Positions 1 through 11,286 of a stretch of DNA of 64,000 nucleotides are shown here, one piece after another. Numbering within the stretch: the first letter of the stretch is position 1; each line of letters opens with the position of its first letter. The DNA is from CAMAVH01 sp036500145 (lineage in GTDB: Bacteria; Pseudomonadota; Alphaproteobacteria; SMXQ01), in assembly GCA_036500145.1 (NCBI GenBank), contig DASYCO010000065.1, positions 25,908 to 89,907 of the forward strand, read 5' to 3'. Under the pieces are notes generated by a model that worked only from the letters and a program-made list of their open reading frames with translations, was not told the origin of the DNA and did no database searches. The translations under genes were made by a program, and so were the position numbers.

Positions 1-371
1 CACAGGTTGTCGGCGAAGCCGCAGGCCATCGAGCTCAGCGTGAAGATGGCGATGGCCCAGCAGAAGACGCGCCGCGGGCCGAAGCGGTCGGCGATCCAGC
101 CGCTGATCGGAATGAACACGGCCAGCGTGATGAGGTAGCTCGTGATCGCCAGCGACAGCCGCAGCGGGCTTTCGCCCAGGCTCTCGGCCATCTGCGGCAG
201 CGAGGTGGTCAGGACCGTCGAATCGAGCTGGTTGATGAACATCCCGCTCGCCACGACCCAGGGGACCATGCCCATGCTCTGGATCTTGGATGCCTTCTTC
301 GCCGGCTTTGCTGCAGGCTCTGGGGCCGCGGGCGCCGGGGATTGGCCTTCTGAGGGGATGGAATCGGGCAT
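1..371 (-). CDS. MFS drug exporter, DHA2 family, N-terminal part
   Basis: N-terminal 123 codons of an inner-membrane multidrug exporter; the rest lies beyond the left edge. After a Pro/Ala-rich cytoplasmic leader (residues 1-30), the first membrane helix reads MVPWVVASGMFINQLDSTVL, followed by TTSLPQMAESL, the D-x-T-V-x-x-x-A/S-L-P motif C-like signature of the 14-helix EmrB/QacA group. SGWIADRFGPRRVF is the conserved loop 2-3 motif A (G-x-x-x-D-R-x-G-R-R/K). ATG at 371 has no strong ribosome binding site. It is divergent from the multicopper oxidase gene. The substrate cannot be inferred. Confidence 0.85.
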   Translation of the reverse strand, partial: MPDSIPSEGQSPAPAAPEPAAKPAKKASKIQSMGMVPWVVASGMFINQLDSTVLTTSLPQMAESLGESPLRLSLAITSYLITLAVFIPISGWIADRFGPRRVFCWAIAIFTLSSMACGFADNL

Positions 372-714
372 GTTGCAGGGATCAATATCCGCATCCGACC
401 CCAGCGTAAATAGCCACTATAGGAATTTCCGAATTACCCTTAGCGTCGTCCGTCGCGGGCGAGCCCTTGGCGGCGGGTGCAAAAGATGGCGCCTTCGCCG
501 CCAAGCCTCTCTAAGTCTTTACCGATCCGCCGCATGATTGTTGCTATTTGTTAATCGGGCGGAACATGCGAATAGGTCCTGTCGGCACGTGATATTTCAC
601 CCGGCCGGCCGACGCCGCGCCGGACGGCTTATAGGATTTTTATGGCGGCCGCCTTGCCAGGCTGACCTGCCGGATTGGGCCACAAGACTTGGGCCTACAA
701 GACTTGGATTTGTG
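372..714. other. Divergent intergenic region, MFS exporter / multicopper oxidase
   Basis: About 340 bases without a convincing gene. The stretch 419-440 (GGAATTTCC, a near-palindrome, in a locally AT-richer patch) and 535-552 are the only parts that look like promoter DNA. No SD-like sequence stands directly before the oxidase ATG. I see no clear -35/-10 pair at good spacing on either strand. Confidence 0.4.
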
Positions 715-2130
715 ATGATGCGTCCTTTCGCCGACCTGAGCCGCCGCCGCTTTCTCCTGGGCACCGCCGCACTGGCGGGGATCGCCGCGCTGCCGAAGCC
801 GCTGCGCGCCGATCCCGGCGCCATCGCGCTGTTGGCGAAGGAGCGGCCGCTGCGCCTGCCGGGCCTCGCGGGCCCGTCGCCGGCCTGGACCTACGGCGAC
901 GGCTGGCCGCTCGAGCTGCGCGTGCCGCGCGGCGAGACGATGCGCGCGACGCTGAACAACGGCCTGCAGGAACATACGACGATCCACTGGCATGGCGTGC
1001 GCGTGCCCTACGTCATGGACGGCGTGCCCTATTTCACGCAGGACCCGGTGCAGCCCGGCCAGTCCTTCACCTACAGCTTCGCGCCGCCCGACCCGGGCAC
1101 CTATTTCTTCCATCCCCATTGCGACACGCTGCAGGCCATGAGCCGCGGCCTGTCGGGCGTGCTCGTCGTGGAAGACCCGCGCGACGCCGGCCTGTTCGAC
1201 GTCGACAAGGTCGTGGTCCTGAAGGACTGGCGGGTGCTGCCGAGCGGCGCCTTCGACAGCTTCACCACCGACCGCGACGCCGCGCGCGCCGGCACCTTCG
1301 GCAACTTGCGCACCGTCAACGGCGGCGCGCCGCCGACCCTGGAGGTGCCGCCCTCCGCCCGCGTGCGCCTGCGCATCGTCAACCTCGACGTCAGCCGCAT
1401 GCCCATGCTGGGGGTGCGCGGCGCCAACGCCGCGGTGATCGCGACCGACGGCAACGCCTGCGAGCCGTTTCCGGCGCAGAACTGGCGTCTCGGCCCGGCG
1501 ATGCGCTGCGAGATCGGCTTCCAGGCGCCGGCCGACCAGGGCGCCGAGGTGGTGATCGAAGACATCTGGACGAGCAAGCCGCAGCTCTTGATGCGCATCG
1601 TCACGAAAGGCGCCGCGGCGCAGAAGCGCGCCGGCACGGCCCTCAAGCTGCCGCCCGTCGAATTGCCAGTCCCGAAGCTCAACGGGGCGCAGAAGATCGA
1701 CTTCACGCTGCAGGCGGGCCTGATGGACCCGAAGCTCGCGGCCTGGCTCAAGGAGACCGGCCTCGGCACCGACAGCCTCTGCCTCAACCAGAACATCTTC
1801 TGGTCGATCAACGGCAAGTCGTGGCCCGGCATGACGCATGACGCCAAGATGCCGCCGCTCGCCGAGCTGACGTCCGGCAAGAGCTACGTCTTCCAGATGT
1901 TCAACGGCTCGCGCTACATCCACCCCATGCACCTGCACGGGCACACCTTCCGCGTGCTGTCCTCGAGCAAGCGCAAGCTGCCGCCGCACTGGGCGGACAC
2001 GGTGCTGGTGCAGCCGAACGAGCGGATCGACATCGCCTTCGTGGCGGGCGAGCCGGGCGACTGGATGTTCCACTGCCACATCGTCGATCACCAGGACACC
2101 GGCATGATGGGCTACGTGCGCGTCGCATGA
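715..2130 (+). CDS. Multicopper oxidase, Tat-exported
   Basis: Periplasmic blue copper oxidase of the laccase/CueO/SufI fold, 471 aa from ATG 715 (a second ATG follows at 718). The N-terminus carries a Tat signal, SRRRFLLGTAALAGIAAL, ending near LRA-DP. All four copper motifs are present: HWHG (H91, H93), HPHCD (H133, H135), HPMHLHGH (from 403) and HCHIVDHQDTGMM (H453, C454, H455, H459, M464), so one T1 and one trinuclear centre should be filled and the enzyme active. Cuprous or phenolic substrates are both possible; no Met-rich CueO insert is obvious. Possible longer starts upstream (538) would add residues that precede the Tat motif and are unlikely to be used. Confidence 0.9.
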   Translation: MMRPFADLSRRRFLLGTAALAGIAALPKPLRADPGAIALLAKERPLRLPGLAGPSPAWTYGDGWPLELRVPRGETMRATLNNGLQEHTTIHWHGVRVPYVMDGVPYFTQDPVQPGQSFTYSFAPPDPGTYFFHPHCDTLQAMSRGLSGVLVVEDPRDAGLFDVDKVVVLKDWRVLPSGAFDSFTTDRDAARAGTFGNLRTVNGGAPPTLEVPPSARVRLRIVNLDVSRMPMLGVRGANAAVIATDGNACEPFPAQNWRLGPAMRCEIGFQAPADQGAEVVIEDIWTSKPQLLMRIVTKGAAAQKRAGTALKLPPVELPVPKLNGAQKIDFTLQAGLMDPKLAAWLKETGLGTDSLCLNQNIFWSINGKSWPGMTHDAKMPPLAELTSGKSYVFQMFNGSRYIHPMHLHGHTFRVLSSSKRKLPPHWADTVLVQPNERIDIAFVAGEPGDWMFHCHIVDHQDTGMMGYVRVA

Positions 2131-2138
2131 ACGAAAAA

Positions 2139-2166
2139 GCCCGCCGCAAGGGACGTTGCGGCGGGC
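2139..2166 (-). terminator. Terminator between converging oxidase and msrB genes
   Basis: An 11-bp GC-rich stem (2139-2149 with 2156-2166, loop GGGACG) lies between two converging genes. On the minus strand it is followed by a run of five T, so it should end msrB transcription. On the plus strand it lacks a T-run but may still act as a weak terminator for the oxidase gene. Confidence 0.8.
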
Positions 2167-2193
2167 CCGTTCATTCAGCTGTCTTGGTCGGCG

Positions 2194-2598
2194 TCAGGCC
2201 GGCTTGAAGTTCAGCGCCACGCCGTTGATGCAGTAGCGTTGATGGGTCGGCGGCGGGCCGTCGGGGAACACATGCCCGAGGTGGCTGCCGCAGGTCGCGC
2301 AATGCACTTCCGTGCGCACCATGCCGTGGCTCTGGTCGACGGTGGTCTCGGTGGCGCCGGCGACGGGCTGGTCGAAGCTCGGCCAGCCGGTGCCGCTCTC
2401 GAACTTCGTCTTGGCCTGGAAAAGTTCGGTGGCGCAGCCTGCGCAGAAGAAGCTGCCGGCGCGCTTTTCCGTCAGCAAGGCGCAGCTGCCCGGCCGCTCG
2501 GTGCCATGCCCGCGCATGACCTGATACTGCTCGGGCGTCAGAATCTGCCGCCATTCGGCGTCGCTATGGGTGACTGGATAGGTTTTTTCGTCCGTCAT
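2194..2598 (-). CDS. msrB: Peptide-methionine (R)-S-oxide reductase
   Basis: Repairs methionine-R-sulfoxide in proteins, using thioredoxin. 134 aa from ATG 2598, preceded by GGGAG; an upstream in-frame ATG at 2658 lacks this site. Zinc ligands appear as CAGC and CATC, the fold core as GTGWPSFDQP and HLGHVFPDGPP, and the catalytic cysteine lies in RYCINGVALNF. Full-length for a single-domain MsrB. It lies 25 bases downstream of the aldo/keto reductase gene on the same strand, a likely shared transcript of redox-repair genes, and ends at a strong terminator. Confidence 0.96.
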   Translation of the reverse strand: MTDEKTYPVTHSDAEWRQILTPEQYQVMRGHGTERPGSCALLTEKRAGSFFCAGCATELFQAKTKFESGTGWPSFDQPVAGATETTVDQSHGMVRTEVHCATCGSHLGHVFPDGPPPTHQRYCINGVALNFKPA

Positions 2599-2623
2599 GC
2601 TGCTCTCCCTGTCAGCGTTGAAC

Positions 2624-3499
<876 letters not shown>

Positions 3500-3515
3500 G
3501 ATGGTCTTCCTTCGT

Positions 3516-4370
3516 TCAGGTGGCGTCGGTCGAGAGCGAGACTGTCTCCCAGCCGGCGATGTCGGATTCCAGCGCGGCGATCTTCTCGCGCACGAACTTC
3601 ACGGCGTCGCTGCCGAGCAGCAGGTGGGCGGGCGGATCGTCGGATTCGACGAGCTTGAGCATGGCCTGCGCCGCCTTGACGGGATCGCCGACCTGCCTGC
3701 CGCTCATCTCCTGGCGGCGCTGGCGCAAGGGCTCGAACAAGTCGTCGTAGTCGGCGATCTTGCGTTCGGCGCGGACCAGCGAGCGGCCGGCCCAGTCGGT
3801 GCGGAAGCCGCCCGGCGCCACGGCGGTGACGTAAATGCCGAGGCTCTTGACTTCCTTGCCGAGCGTTTCGGAGATGCCTTCGAGGGCGAACTTGCTGCCG
3901 TGGTAGATGCCGACGCCGGGGAAGGTGACGATGCCGCCCATGGAGGTGACGTTGAGGATGCGCCCGGCGCGGCGCTTGCGCATGTAGGGCAGCACCGCCT
4001 GGATCGCGGCGACGGCGCCGAAGACGTTGACCTCGAACTGGCGGCGGATGTCCGCCATCGCGGCTTCCTCGACGAGGCCTTCATGGCCGTAGCCGGCGTT
4101 GTTGACCAGCACGTCGATCGGGCCGATCTCGCGCTCGATCGCATCGACCAGCGGCGCGATGGCGGCGATGTCCGTCACGTCGAGGATCCTGCCGAAGGCG
4201 CGCCCGGGACTCAGCCTCTCGAAGGCGGTGCGGGCCGCCTCGTCGCGCAATGTGCCGACGACGCGATGGCCGGCGGCCAGCGCCGCTTCCGTGAGCGTGC
4301 GGCCGAAGCCGGTCGAGACGCCGGTGATGAAGAATGTCTTGGGCGCTGTCTGGGGTGCGGATGAGGTCAT
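3516..4370 (-). CDS. SDR-family NAD(P) oxidoreductase
   Basis: Classical short-chain dehydrogenase/reductase, 284 aa. The Rossmann motif TGVSTGFG lies near the N-terminus, followed by NNAGYG, the Ser-containing NVTSMGG strand and the catalytic YHGSK. ATG 4370 is preceded by GGAG nine bases away; an in-frame ATG at 4412 would add 14 unconserved residues. It probably forms the first gene of the SDR-AKR-msrB unit. The overall pattern (long C-terminal arm after PGGFRTDWAG) matches the DUF/YbbO-type SDRs of unknown substrate. Confidence 0.92.
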   Translation of the reverse strand: MTSSAPQTAPKTFFITGVSTGFGRTLTEAALAAGHRVVGTLRDEAARTAFERLSPGRAFGRILDVTDIAAIAPLVDAIEREIGPIDVLVNNAGYGHEGLVEEAAMADIRRQFEVNVFGAVAAIQAVLPYMRKRRAGRILNVTSMGGIVTFPGVGIYHGSKFALEGISETLGKEVKSLGIYVTAVAPGGFRTDWAGRSLVRAERKIADYDDLFEPLRQRRQEMSGRQVGDPVKAAQAMLKLVESDDPPAHLLLGSDAVKFVREKIAALESDIAGWETVSLSTDAT

Positions 4371-4499
4371 GAGCTTGCTCCAGGATGTGGGGAGGAAGCT
4401 AGGCGACTCCAAGCGGCATCACAAGCGAGCGCGAATTTTCTTCGATGACATGTTGATGAGCGAAACGGTTACCGCGCAGTCACCTGCGTCTTCAGGGCT

Positions 4500-5669
4500 T
4501 CATGTCCTGGCGGCACGCGGCTTCAATCGCGCACGCATGTAGCTGCGGCCACGCACTTCGACAAAACGGTAGGTCAAGGCCGAGAGCAGGAATGTGACAA
4601 CCAGCATGCCCGTCATCAGGCCGAGCGACCAGTCGAAGGACAGCAGGCCCGGGTCGTCGCTGCCGAAGAAGGCGGGCAGCAGCCGGCCCATCGCATATTG
4701 CACGAAGCCGTGCACGAGATAGATCGAATAGGAGACGTCGCCGAGCCACACCAGCGGCCGCACGTTCAGGAATCCGGCCGCGCGCTCGCGGTTGCTCACC
4801 GCCGACAGGATGAGCAGCAGAAACAGCGGCACGGCCCAGAGGTCGGGCGCGCCCACATGCATGGCTAAGCCGACGCCGGCGAAGGCGAGCAGCAGCGTCA
4901 GGTCTTTTTCGAACAGGCGGGCGAGCAGGCCCGAGCGGTAGATGGCGTAGGCGAGGCTGCCGAGGAAGAATTCCGGCAGGCAGCGCAGCAGCGCCAATGG
5001 CCCGTCCCACTGGTTGAGGTGGTCCTCGGTCGACTGCGCCAGCCAGACGAGCGCCGCCAGCAGCACCAGCATGACGAGGCTGCGCACGACGCGCGCCGAG
5101 CTCCACAGCAGCGGCAGCGCCAGCGGGAACAGGAGGTAGGCGATGAACTCCAGGCTGATCGACCAGGCCGGATAGTTCCAGCTCAGCTCGCCGGCCTCCA
5201 GGCCTTGCAGCATGAAGATATTGGCGAAGAAGGCGGCGAAGGAGCGCGGCCCTTCGAGCGGGATCGAGGGGAAGCCGCGCGCGAAGGCGATCTCGACGAG
5301 CAGGAACAGGGCCAGCACGAAGAGATGCAGCGGATAGATGCGCGCCACGCGGGCCGCGAGGAAGGCGCGGTAGCCTTGCGGCGTCACGCGCCGGGCGAAG
5401 GACGTCAGGTAGACGTGGGTCAGCACGAAGCCGCTCAGCAGGAAGAACAGGTCGACGGCGAGGTAGCCTTTGGCGATGGCCTGCGTGAAGGGCTCGCTGT
5501 TGAGCTGCGGGAAATACTGCCAGGTGAAGTGATAGAGGATCACCCACAGGGCGGCGATGCCACGCAGCGGCGTCAGCGACGGCAGCACGCCGGGCCGCGA
5601 CGTCTTGCGAGCGGCCGGCGCGGCGATGGTGGTGGAAGCGGAAACGGGAAAGGACGTTGTGAGAGACAC
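4500..5669 (-). CDS. Membrane acyltransferase, family 3 (OafA/YrhL-like)
   Basis: Integral inner-membrane O-acyltransferase of 389 aa that transfers acyl groups, usually acetyl, to exported sugars or lipids. The family signature LTPLRGIAALWVILYHF (catalytic-type His in the first helix) is followed by about ten hydrophobic helices and YSIYLVHGFVQY near the C-terminus. The start is GTG 5669 with no good ribosome binding site, so the true start could lie elsewhere in the first 30 residues. It has no glycan genes nearby, so the acceptor is unknown. Confidence 0.88.
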   Translation of the reverse strand: MSLTTSFPVSASTTIAAPAARKTSRPGVLPSLTPLRGIAALWVILYHFTWQYFPQLNSEPFTQAIAKGYLAVDLFFLLSGFVLTHVYLTSFARRVTPQGYRAFLAARVARIYPLHLFVLALFLLVEIAFARGFPSIPLEGPRSFAAFFANIFMLQGLEAGELSWNYPAWSISLEFIAYLLFPLALPLLWSSARVVRSLVMLVLLAALVWLAQSTEDHLNQWDGPLALLRCLPEFFLGSLAYAIYRSGLLARLFEKDLTLLLAFAGVGLAMHVGAPDLWAVPLFLLLILSAVSNRERAAGFLNVRPLVWLGDVSYSIYLVHGFVQYAMGRLLPAFFGSDDPGLLSFDWSLGLMTGMLVVTFLLSALTYRFVEVRGRSYMRARLKPRAART

Positions 5670-6055
5670 GGGTAGACCACTCTGAACGCATGGTAAGAGT
5701 GCGTTTAACGGGAGGGATCTGTCGCCGTTCCGCGATCTGAGGCTGCGAGGGATTCGTCACAAAAAGGACAGAGGAAGACGTGCTTTCGCGCCGCATCGCT
5801 GCTTGACCTTGCGGCTGATCCCGCTGTGGGCGGTCTGTGGAAGGAGCCGCTGAATCGTGCGGCTAGGAATACGGTCGTATGGAAATCACATTATGGAAAT
5901 AAGGCATGGCAAAGCGGGCAAAACCCTGTCCGCGCAGGACAATTTCGCCGCTGGGCTGCCCGCTAAAGCCCGGTTTTAAGGGTTAATTAAGGGAAACCCT
6001 TTCTACTTTGAGCGCTTCCCCGTCCGTCCCATCTCCTATTCGACGTGTATCCGAC
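5670..6055. promoter_or_regulatory. Upstream region of the DUF3034-globin-cupredoxin operon
   Basis: About 390 gene-free bases, with the AT-richest stretch of the neighbourhood at 5870-6010. Two direct copies of TATGGAAAT lie at 5878-5886 and 5892-5900 (14-base period). An inverted repeat AAGGGTT...AACCCTT lies at 5978-5984/5995-6001, enclosing TTAATTAA, 55 bases before the next start codon. This looks like promoter and operator DNA, but I cannot assign a regulator. Confidence 0.5.
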
Positions 6056-6958
6056 ATGCGCCATTCTCCTTTCCGCGCCGGCCTGCGATCGGCTGTCTGC
6101 GCGGCCGTCCTTTCGTTTGGCTGGGCCCCGGCCTCGTCGGCCTGGGCCGACGATCTGTTCGACAGCGGCAAGCTGCTGGCCACCGGCGGCGTCTCCCAGA
6201 TCGAGGGCGCCGGCGGCGGCGGCCTCGTGCCCTGGGCGCTGATCACCGGCTACGGCACCGACAACGGCATCGGCGTCAACGCCCACTACACTTACGACCA
6301 GCTGTCGGACTTCTCGCTGAACACCGGCGGCGTCGCGATCGGCCTGTTCGACCGCGTCGAGCTGTCCTACGCGCGCCAGGCCTTCAACACGCAGGACGCC
6401 GGCGCGGCGCTCGGCCTCGGCGAGGGCTACACGTTCCACCAGGACATCCTCGGCGCGAAGGTGAAGGTGATCGGCGACGCCGTCTATGACCAGGACCGCT
6501 GGTGGCCGCAAGTTTCCGTCGGCGCGCAGTACAAGTCCAACGACCGCCATGACCTCGTGAAGGCGCTCGGCGCCACGGACGACTGGGGCGTCGACTTCTA
6601 CGTCGCGGCGAGCAAGCTCTACCTCGCGCAGAGCCTGCTGCTGAACGCCACGGTGCGGGCGACCAAGGCCAACCAGTACGGCATCCTCGGCTTCGGCGGC
6701 GACAAGAACGACGACTACCGCCCGGAATTCGAAGGCTCGGCGGCCTACCTGCTGTCGCGCCAGGTCGCCCTCGGCGTGGAATACCGCATGAAGCCGGACA
6801 ATCTCAGCTTCGCCAAGGAAGACGACGCCGGCGACGTCTTCGTCGCCTACTTCCTCAACAAGAACGTCTCGCTGACCGCCGCCTACACCATGCTGGGCGA
6901 CATCGCGACGTTCAAGGACCAGAACGGCTTCTACCTCTCGCTGCAGGCAGGCTTCTGA
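6056..6958 (+). CDS. DUF3034 family outer-membrane-like protein
   Basis: Exported protein of 300 aa. A Sec signal (RHSPFRAGLRSAV... ending ASSAWA-DD) is followed by GKLLATGGVSQIEGAGGGGL, typical of DUF3034. The rest alternates hydrophobic and polar residues with aromatic turns and ends in NGFYLSLQAGF, a terminal-phenylalanine beta-signal, so a small outer-membrane beta-barrel is likely. ATG 6056 is chosen because it begins the signal peptide; TTG 6008 would place 16 extra residues before it. The stop codon overlaps the next ATG by one base (TGATG), so it is translationally coupled to the globin gene. Function unknown. Confidence 0.85.
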   Translation: MRHSPFRAGLRSAVCAAVLSFGWAPASSAWADDLFDSGKLLATGGVSQIEGAGGGGLVPWALITGYGTDNGIGVNAHYTYDQLSDFSLNTGGVAIGLFDRVELSYARQAFNTQDAGAALGLGEGYTFHQDILGAKVKVIGDAVYDQDRWWPQVSVGAQYKSNDRHDLVKALGATDDWGVDFYVAASKLYLAQSLLLNATVRATKANQYGILGFGGDKNDDYRPEFEGSAAYLLSRQVALGVEYRMKPDNLSFAKEDDAGDVFVAYFLNKNVSLTAAYTMLGDIATFKDQNGFYLSLQAGF

Positions 6959-7425
6959 TGCATAGGATCTCTTCATTCACCCGGCTGCGCGGCATGCGTT
7001 CCGCCTGCGTCGGCCTCCTCGTCGCCGGCTTTCTGGCCGTCGCGTCTTCCCATGCCGCGAAGGCGGACGACGATTCGCTCTATCGCGCCCTCGGCGAAAA
7101 GGACGGCATCGCGAAGATCGTCAGCATCTCCGTGGACAAATGGCTCGTCGACGAGCGCATCAAGGACGATGTGGACAACATCAACCTCGACCGCTTCCGT
7201 TCGCGCCTGACCGACCAGTTCTGCGAGATCACCGGCGGGCCGTGCCATTATCCCGGCCGCGACATGTACGCGGCGCACAAGGGCCTGCACCTGAACACCG
7301 CCAAGTTCAATGCGCTCACGGAAGACCTCTATGACGCGATGGACGAGGTCGGCGTCCCCTTCGACGTGCAGAACCGCCTGGTGGCGCTGCTGGCCGCCAT
7401 GCAGCGCGACGTGGTGACGCAGTGA
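6958..7425 (+). CDS. Exported group 1 truncated hemoglobin
   Basis: Heme protein of 155 aa with a signal peptide (cleavage about residue 36, AAKA-DDD), which is unusual because most truncated globins are cytoplasmic. LYRALGEKDGIAKIV matches the helix A/B start of trHbN, the TGGPCHYPGRDMYAAHKGL stretch holds the EF/F region, and H107 is the likely proximal heme ligand. The usual helix-B Phe-Tyr pair is not obvious (SVDKWLVD instead), so ligand stabilisation may differ from NO-dioxygenating trHbN. Cysteines in QFCEITGGPC could form a disulfide in the periplasm. It overlaps both neighbours. Confidence 0.9.
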   Translation: MHRISSFTRLRGMRSACVGLLVAGFLAVASSHAAKADDDSLYRALGEKDGIAKIVSISVDKWLVDERIKDDVDNINLDRFRSRLTDQFCEITGGPCHYPGRDMYAAHKGLHLNTAKFNALTEDLYDAMDEVGVPFDVQNRLVALLAAMQRDVVTQ

Positions 7426-7781
7426 CCCGGCGATCCACCCGATTCCTGGCGCGCTTCTGGCGCGAGGGCCTGGTCGCCGGCGCCGTCTTCGCGACGGTCC
7501 TGACCGGCTCCCTGGCCATGGCCAAGAGCTTCCACGACGTGTCGCAGAAGGGCCGCGCCTTCAACATGAAGACGCTTGCCGTCGAGAAGGGCGACACCGT
7601 CCGCTTCAACAACGACGACGAGTTCATCCACCAGATCTTCATCGAATCGAAGGCCTTCAACTTCGATTCGGCCGAATCCAACCCGGGCGACGTCATCCCG
7701 GTCGAGTTCACGACGGCGGGCGTCTACGAGGTGCACTGCCACATTCACCCGAAGATGCTGCTGACGGTGACGGTGAACTAG
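7422..7781 (+). CDS. Exported cupredoxin (amicyanin-like spacing)
   Basis: Periplasmic type 1 copper protein, 119 aa, starting at GTG 7422 inside the last codons of the globin gene (GTGA overlap). The signal anchor ends near SLAMA-KS. Copper ligands are visible as H70 (DEFIHQIF), C106, H109 and M112 in HCHIHPKM. The Cys-x2-His-x2-Met spacing is that of amicyanin, the electron carrier of methylamine dehydrogenase, although no methylamine dehydrogenase genes are present. It probably shuttles electrons or senses redox state together with the globin. Confidence 0.9.
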   Translation: MTRRSTRFLARFWREGLVAGAVFATVLTGSLAMAKSFHDVSQKGRAFNMKTLAVEKGDTVRFNNDDEFIHQIFIESKAFNFDSAESNPGDVIPVEFTTAGVYEVHCHIHPKMLLTVTVN

Positions 7782-7845
7782 GCCGCGTCCGGCCGCCGGG
7801 GATTGCCGAACGGGCTGCCGGCTGGCGGCCCGGCCGGTCTTTGCT

Positions 7846-9828
<1,983 letters not shown>

Positions 9829-10024
9829 CCCATATCCCCCCGCGGCGCAGGCTGATCCATGCCCGTCCGCGCGCCCGTTTCGCAGGGCGTCTCGCTGGAC
9901 CTTTGCTCCGCCGGCTCCTAACATTCCCATCCAGTCGAGTTCGCCATGCCCGCCGCGAAGCAGCGCGGGCGCCGGCCATCCGCCCGCAAGAGGCGAAGGC
10001 CGATAACAGAGGGAGGAGAGCGCG

Positions 10025-11218
10025 ATGACCCGACACGGTTCGACCTATGCCGACATCGTCGCCGGCAAGACGTCCAACGCCATGCCGTCGGACAATATCC
10101 TGCCGCAGACCGAGCTGCGGAACTACTTCCAGGCCATCGACAACATGATGAAGGTGTTCGCCATCCGGCCGGGCGACAACGTGGTCTTCCTCACCGACCC
10201 GCTGCTCGACCGCCGCGTGGTCGACGCCATCTCCGGCATCGCGCTCGGGCGCGGCGTGAAGCCGATCGAATACATGCATTCGACCAGCCAGGTCACGGCG
10301 CCGCCGGCGGAGGCCGTGGCCCTGATCGAGAAGGCGGACTTCGTCGTCTCGACCTGGTTCGCCTCCACCGGCTTCCCCCTGTTCAACAAGCTGCGCAAGG
10401 AAAAGGGCCAGCGCTGGATCAAGATCACCTACTTCCGCAACCTCGACGTGCTGCACACGCCGCAGGCGCGATTCCCGGTGGAGCTGGTGGGCGAGATCAT
10501 CCGCGCCACCGCGCGCATGTACCCACGCGACAGCGACTTCGACATGACCTTCGCGGACGCGCGCGGCACCGACCTGACGATCAAGTTCACGCCGCAGATG
10601 GTCACCAACCTGCTCGACCACAACCGCTGGCGTGGCGAGAACACCGGCGACGTGCCGGGCTGCTACGTCCACTACCTGCCGGCGCACGGCCCGAACATCT
10701 ACGCGCAGACCTGCTTTCACCGCGACCCGCAGGCCCGCCCGCAGATGGGCGGCGTGGTGTTCCCGCAATGGGCGGTCGGCTTCCCGAAGCCCTTCGAGGA
10801 GAAGGTCGGCATCGAGTACAAGGACGGCGTCGTCGACAAGGTGCACGGCCGCTCGCTCGACGCCGAGACGCTGCGCGACATGCTGGTCGGCCGCGAGGCG
10901 ATGCTGCATGAGCTCGGCTGCGGCTTCAACCCGAAGGCGCCGCGCTTCAACATCTACCCGGCCGGCTCCAATTCGGCGGGCGCGCTGCACTTCGGCACCG
11001 ACAGCAACCGGCCGAGCGAATACATGCAGCGCGTCGTGCCCTTCTGGGAGGAGCCGCACGTCCACCAGGACTGCGTCGTGTTCGACGCCACGGTGAAGGC
11101 CGGCAACGTCACGCTGATCGACAACGGCTTCCTGATGTCGCTGCGCGACCCGCAGGTCATCGAGATGGCGGCGCGCTACGGCGACCCGATCGAGCTGCTC
11201 GAAGCCTTCGTGGAATAG
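10025..11218 (+). CDS. NicX-like metalloenzyme (M29 aminopeptidase/2,5-dihydroxypyridine dioxygenase fold)
   Basis: 397-aa enzyme that resembles the 2,5-dihydroxypyridine 5,6-dioxygenase branch of the M29 aminopeptidase-like fold. Candidate ferrous ligands are H295 (HELGCGFNP), H347 and D349 (HVHQD). From memory, the characterised NicX triad has nearly the same spacing (53 and 2 residues; here 52 and 2). A strong GGAGGAG precedes ATG 10025. It would be a ring-cleaving dioxygenase acting in aromatic or N-heterocycle breakdown, but no other nicotinate-pathway genes are nearby, so the substrate is open. A peptidase role is the alternative. Confidence 0.6.
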   Translation: MTRHGSTYADIVAGKTSNAMPSDNILPQTELRNYFQAIDNMMKVFAIRPGDNVVFLTDPLLDRRVVDAISGIALGRGVKPIEYMHSTSQVTAPPAEAVALIEKADFVVSTWFASTGFPLFNKLRKEKGQRWIKITYFRNLDVLHTPQARFPVELVGEIIRATARMYPRDSDFDMTFADARGTDLTIKFTPQMVTNLLDHNRWRGENTGDVPGCYVHYLPAHGPNIYAQTCFHRDPQARPQMGGVVFPQWAVGFPKPFEEKVGIEYKDGVVDKVHGRSLDAETLRDMLVGREAMLHELGCGFNPKAPRFNIYPAGSNSAGALHFGTDSNRPSEYMQRVVPFWEEPHVHQDCVVFDATVKAGNVTLIDNGFLMSLRDPQVIEMAARYGDPIELLEAFVE

Positions 11219-11244
11219 GGGCGGGCGGATAGCCTCGGCGACAA

Positions 11245-11269
11245 GGGCGCTCCCGAGGGAGCGCCCTTT
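11245..11269 (+). terminator. Intrinsic terminator after the NicX-like gene
   Basis: GGGCGCTCC and GGAGCGCCC pair around a CGAG loop, followed by TTT, 26 bases after the NicX-like stop codon. The DUF1194 gene converges from the other side 18 bases away, so it may serve both directions. Confidence 0.75.
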
Positions 11270-11286
11270 CCATTTGCGCCACGGCT

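Noticed and set aside
640..2091. Long open frame on the minus strand opposite the multicopper oxidase gene
   Set aside because: It is antisense to a gene with all copper motifs, has an Arg/Ala/His-rich composition and no ribosome binding site; a GC-rich codon shadow.
7422..7781. Methylamine dehydrogenase system suggested by the amicyanin-like copper protein
   Set aside because: No mauA/mauB or maturation genes are present; the spacing alone does not show methylamine use.
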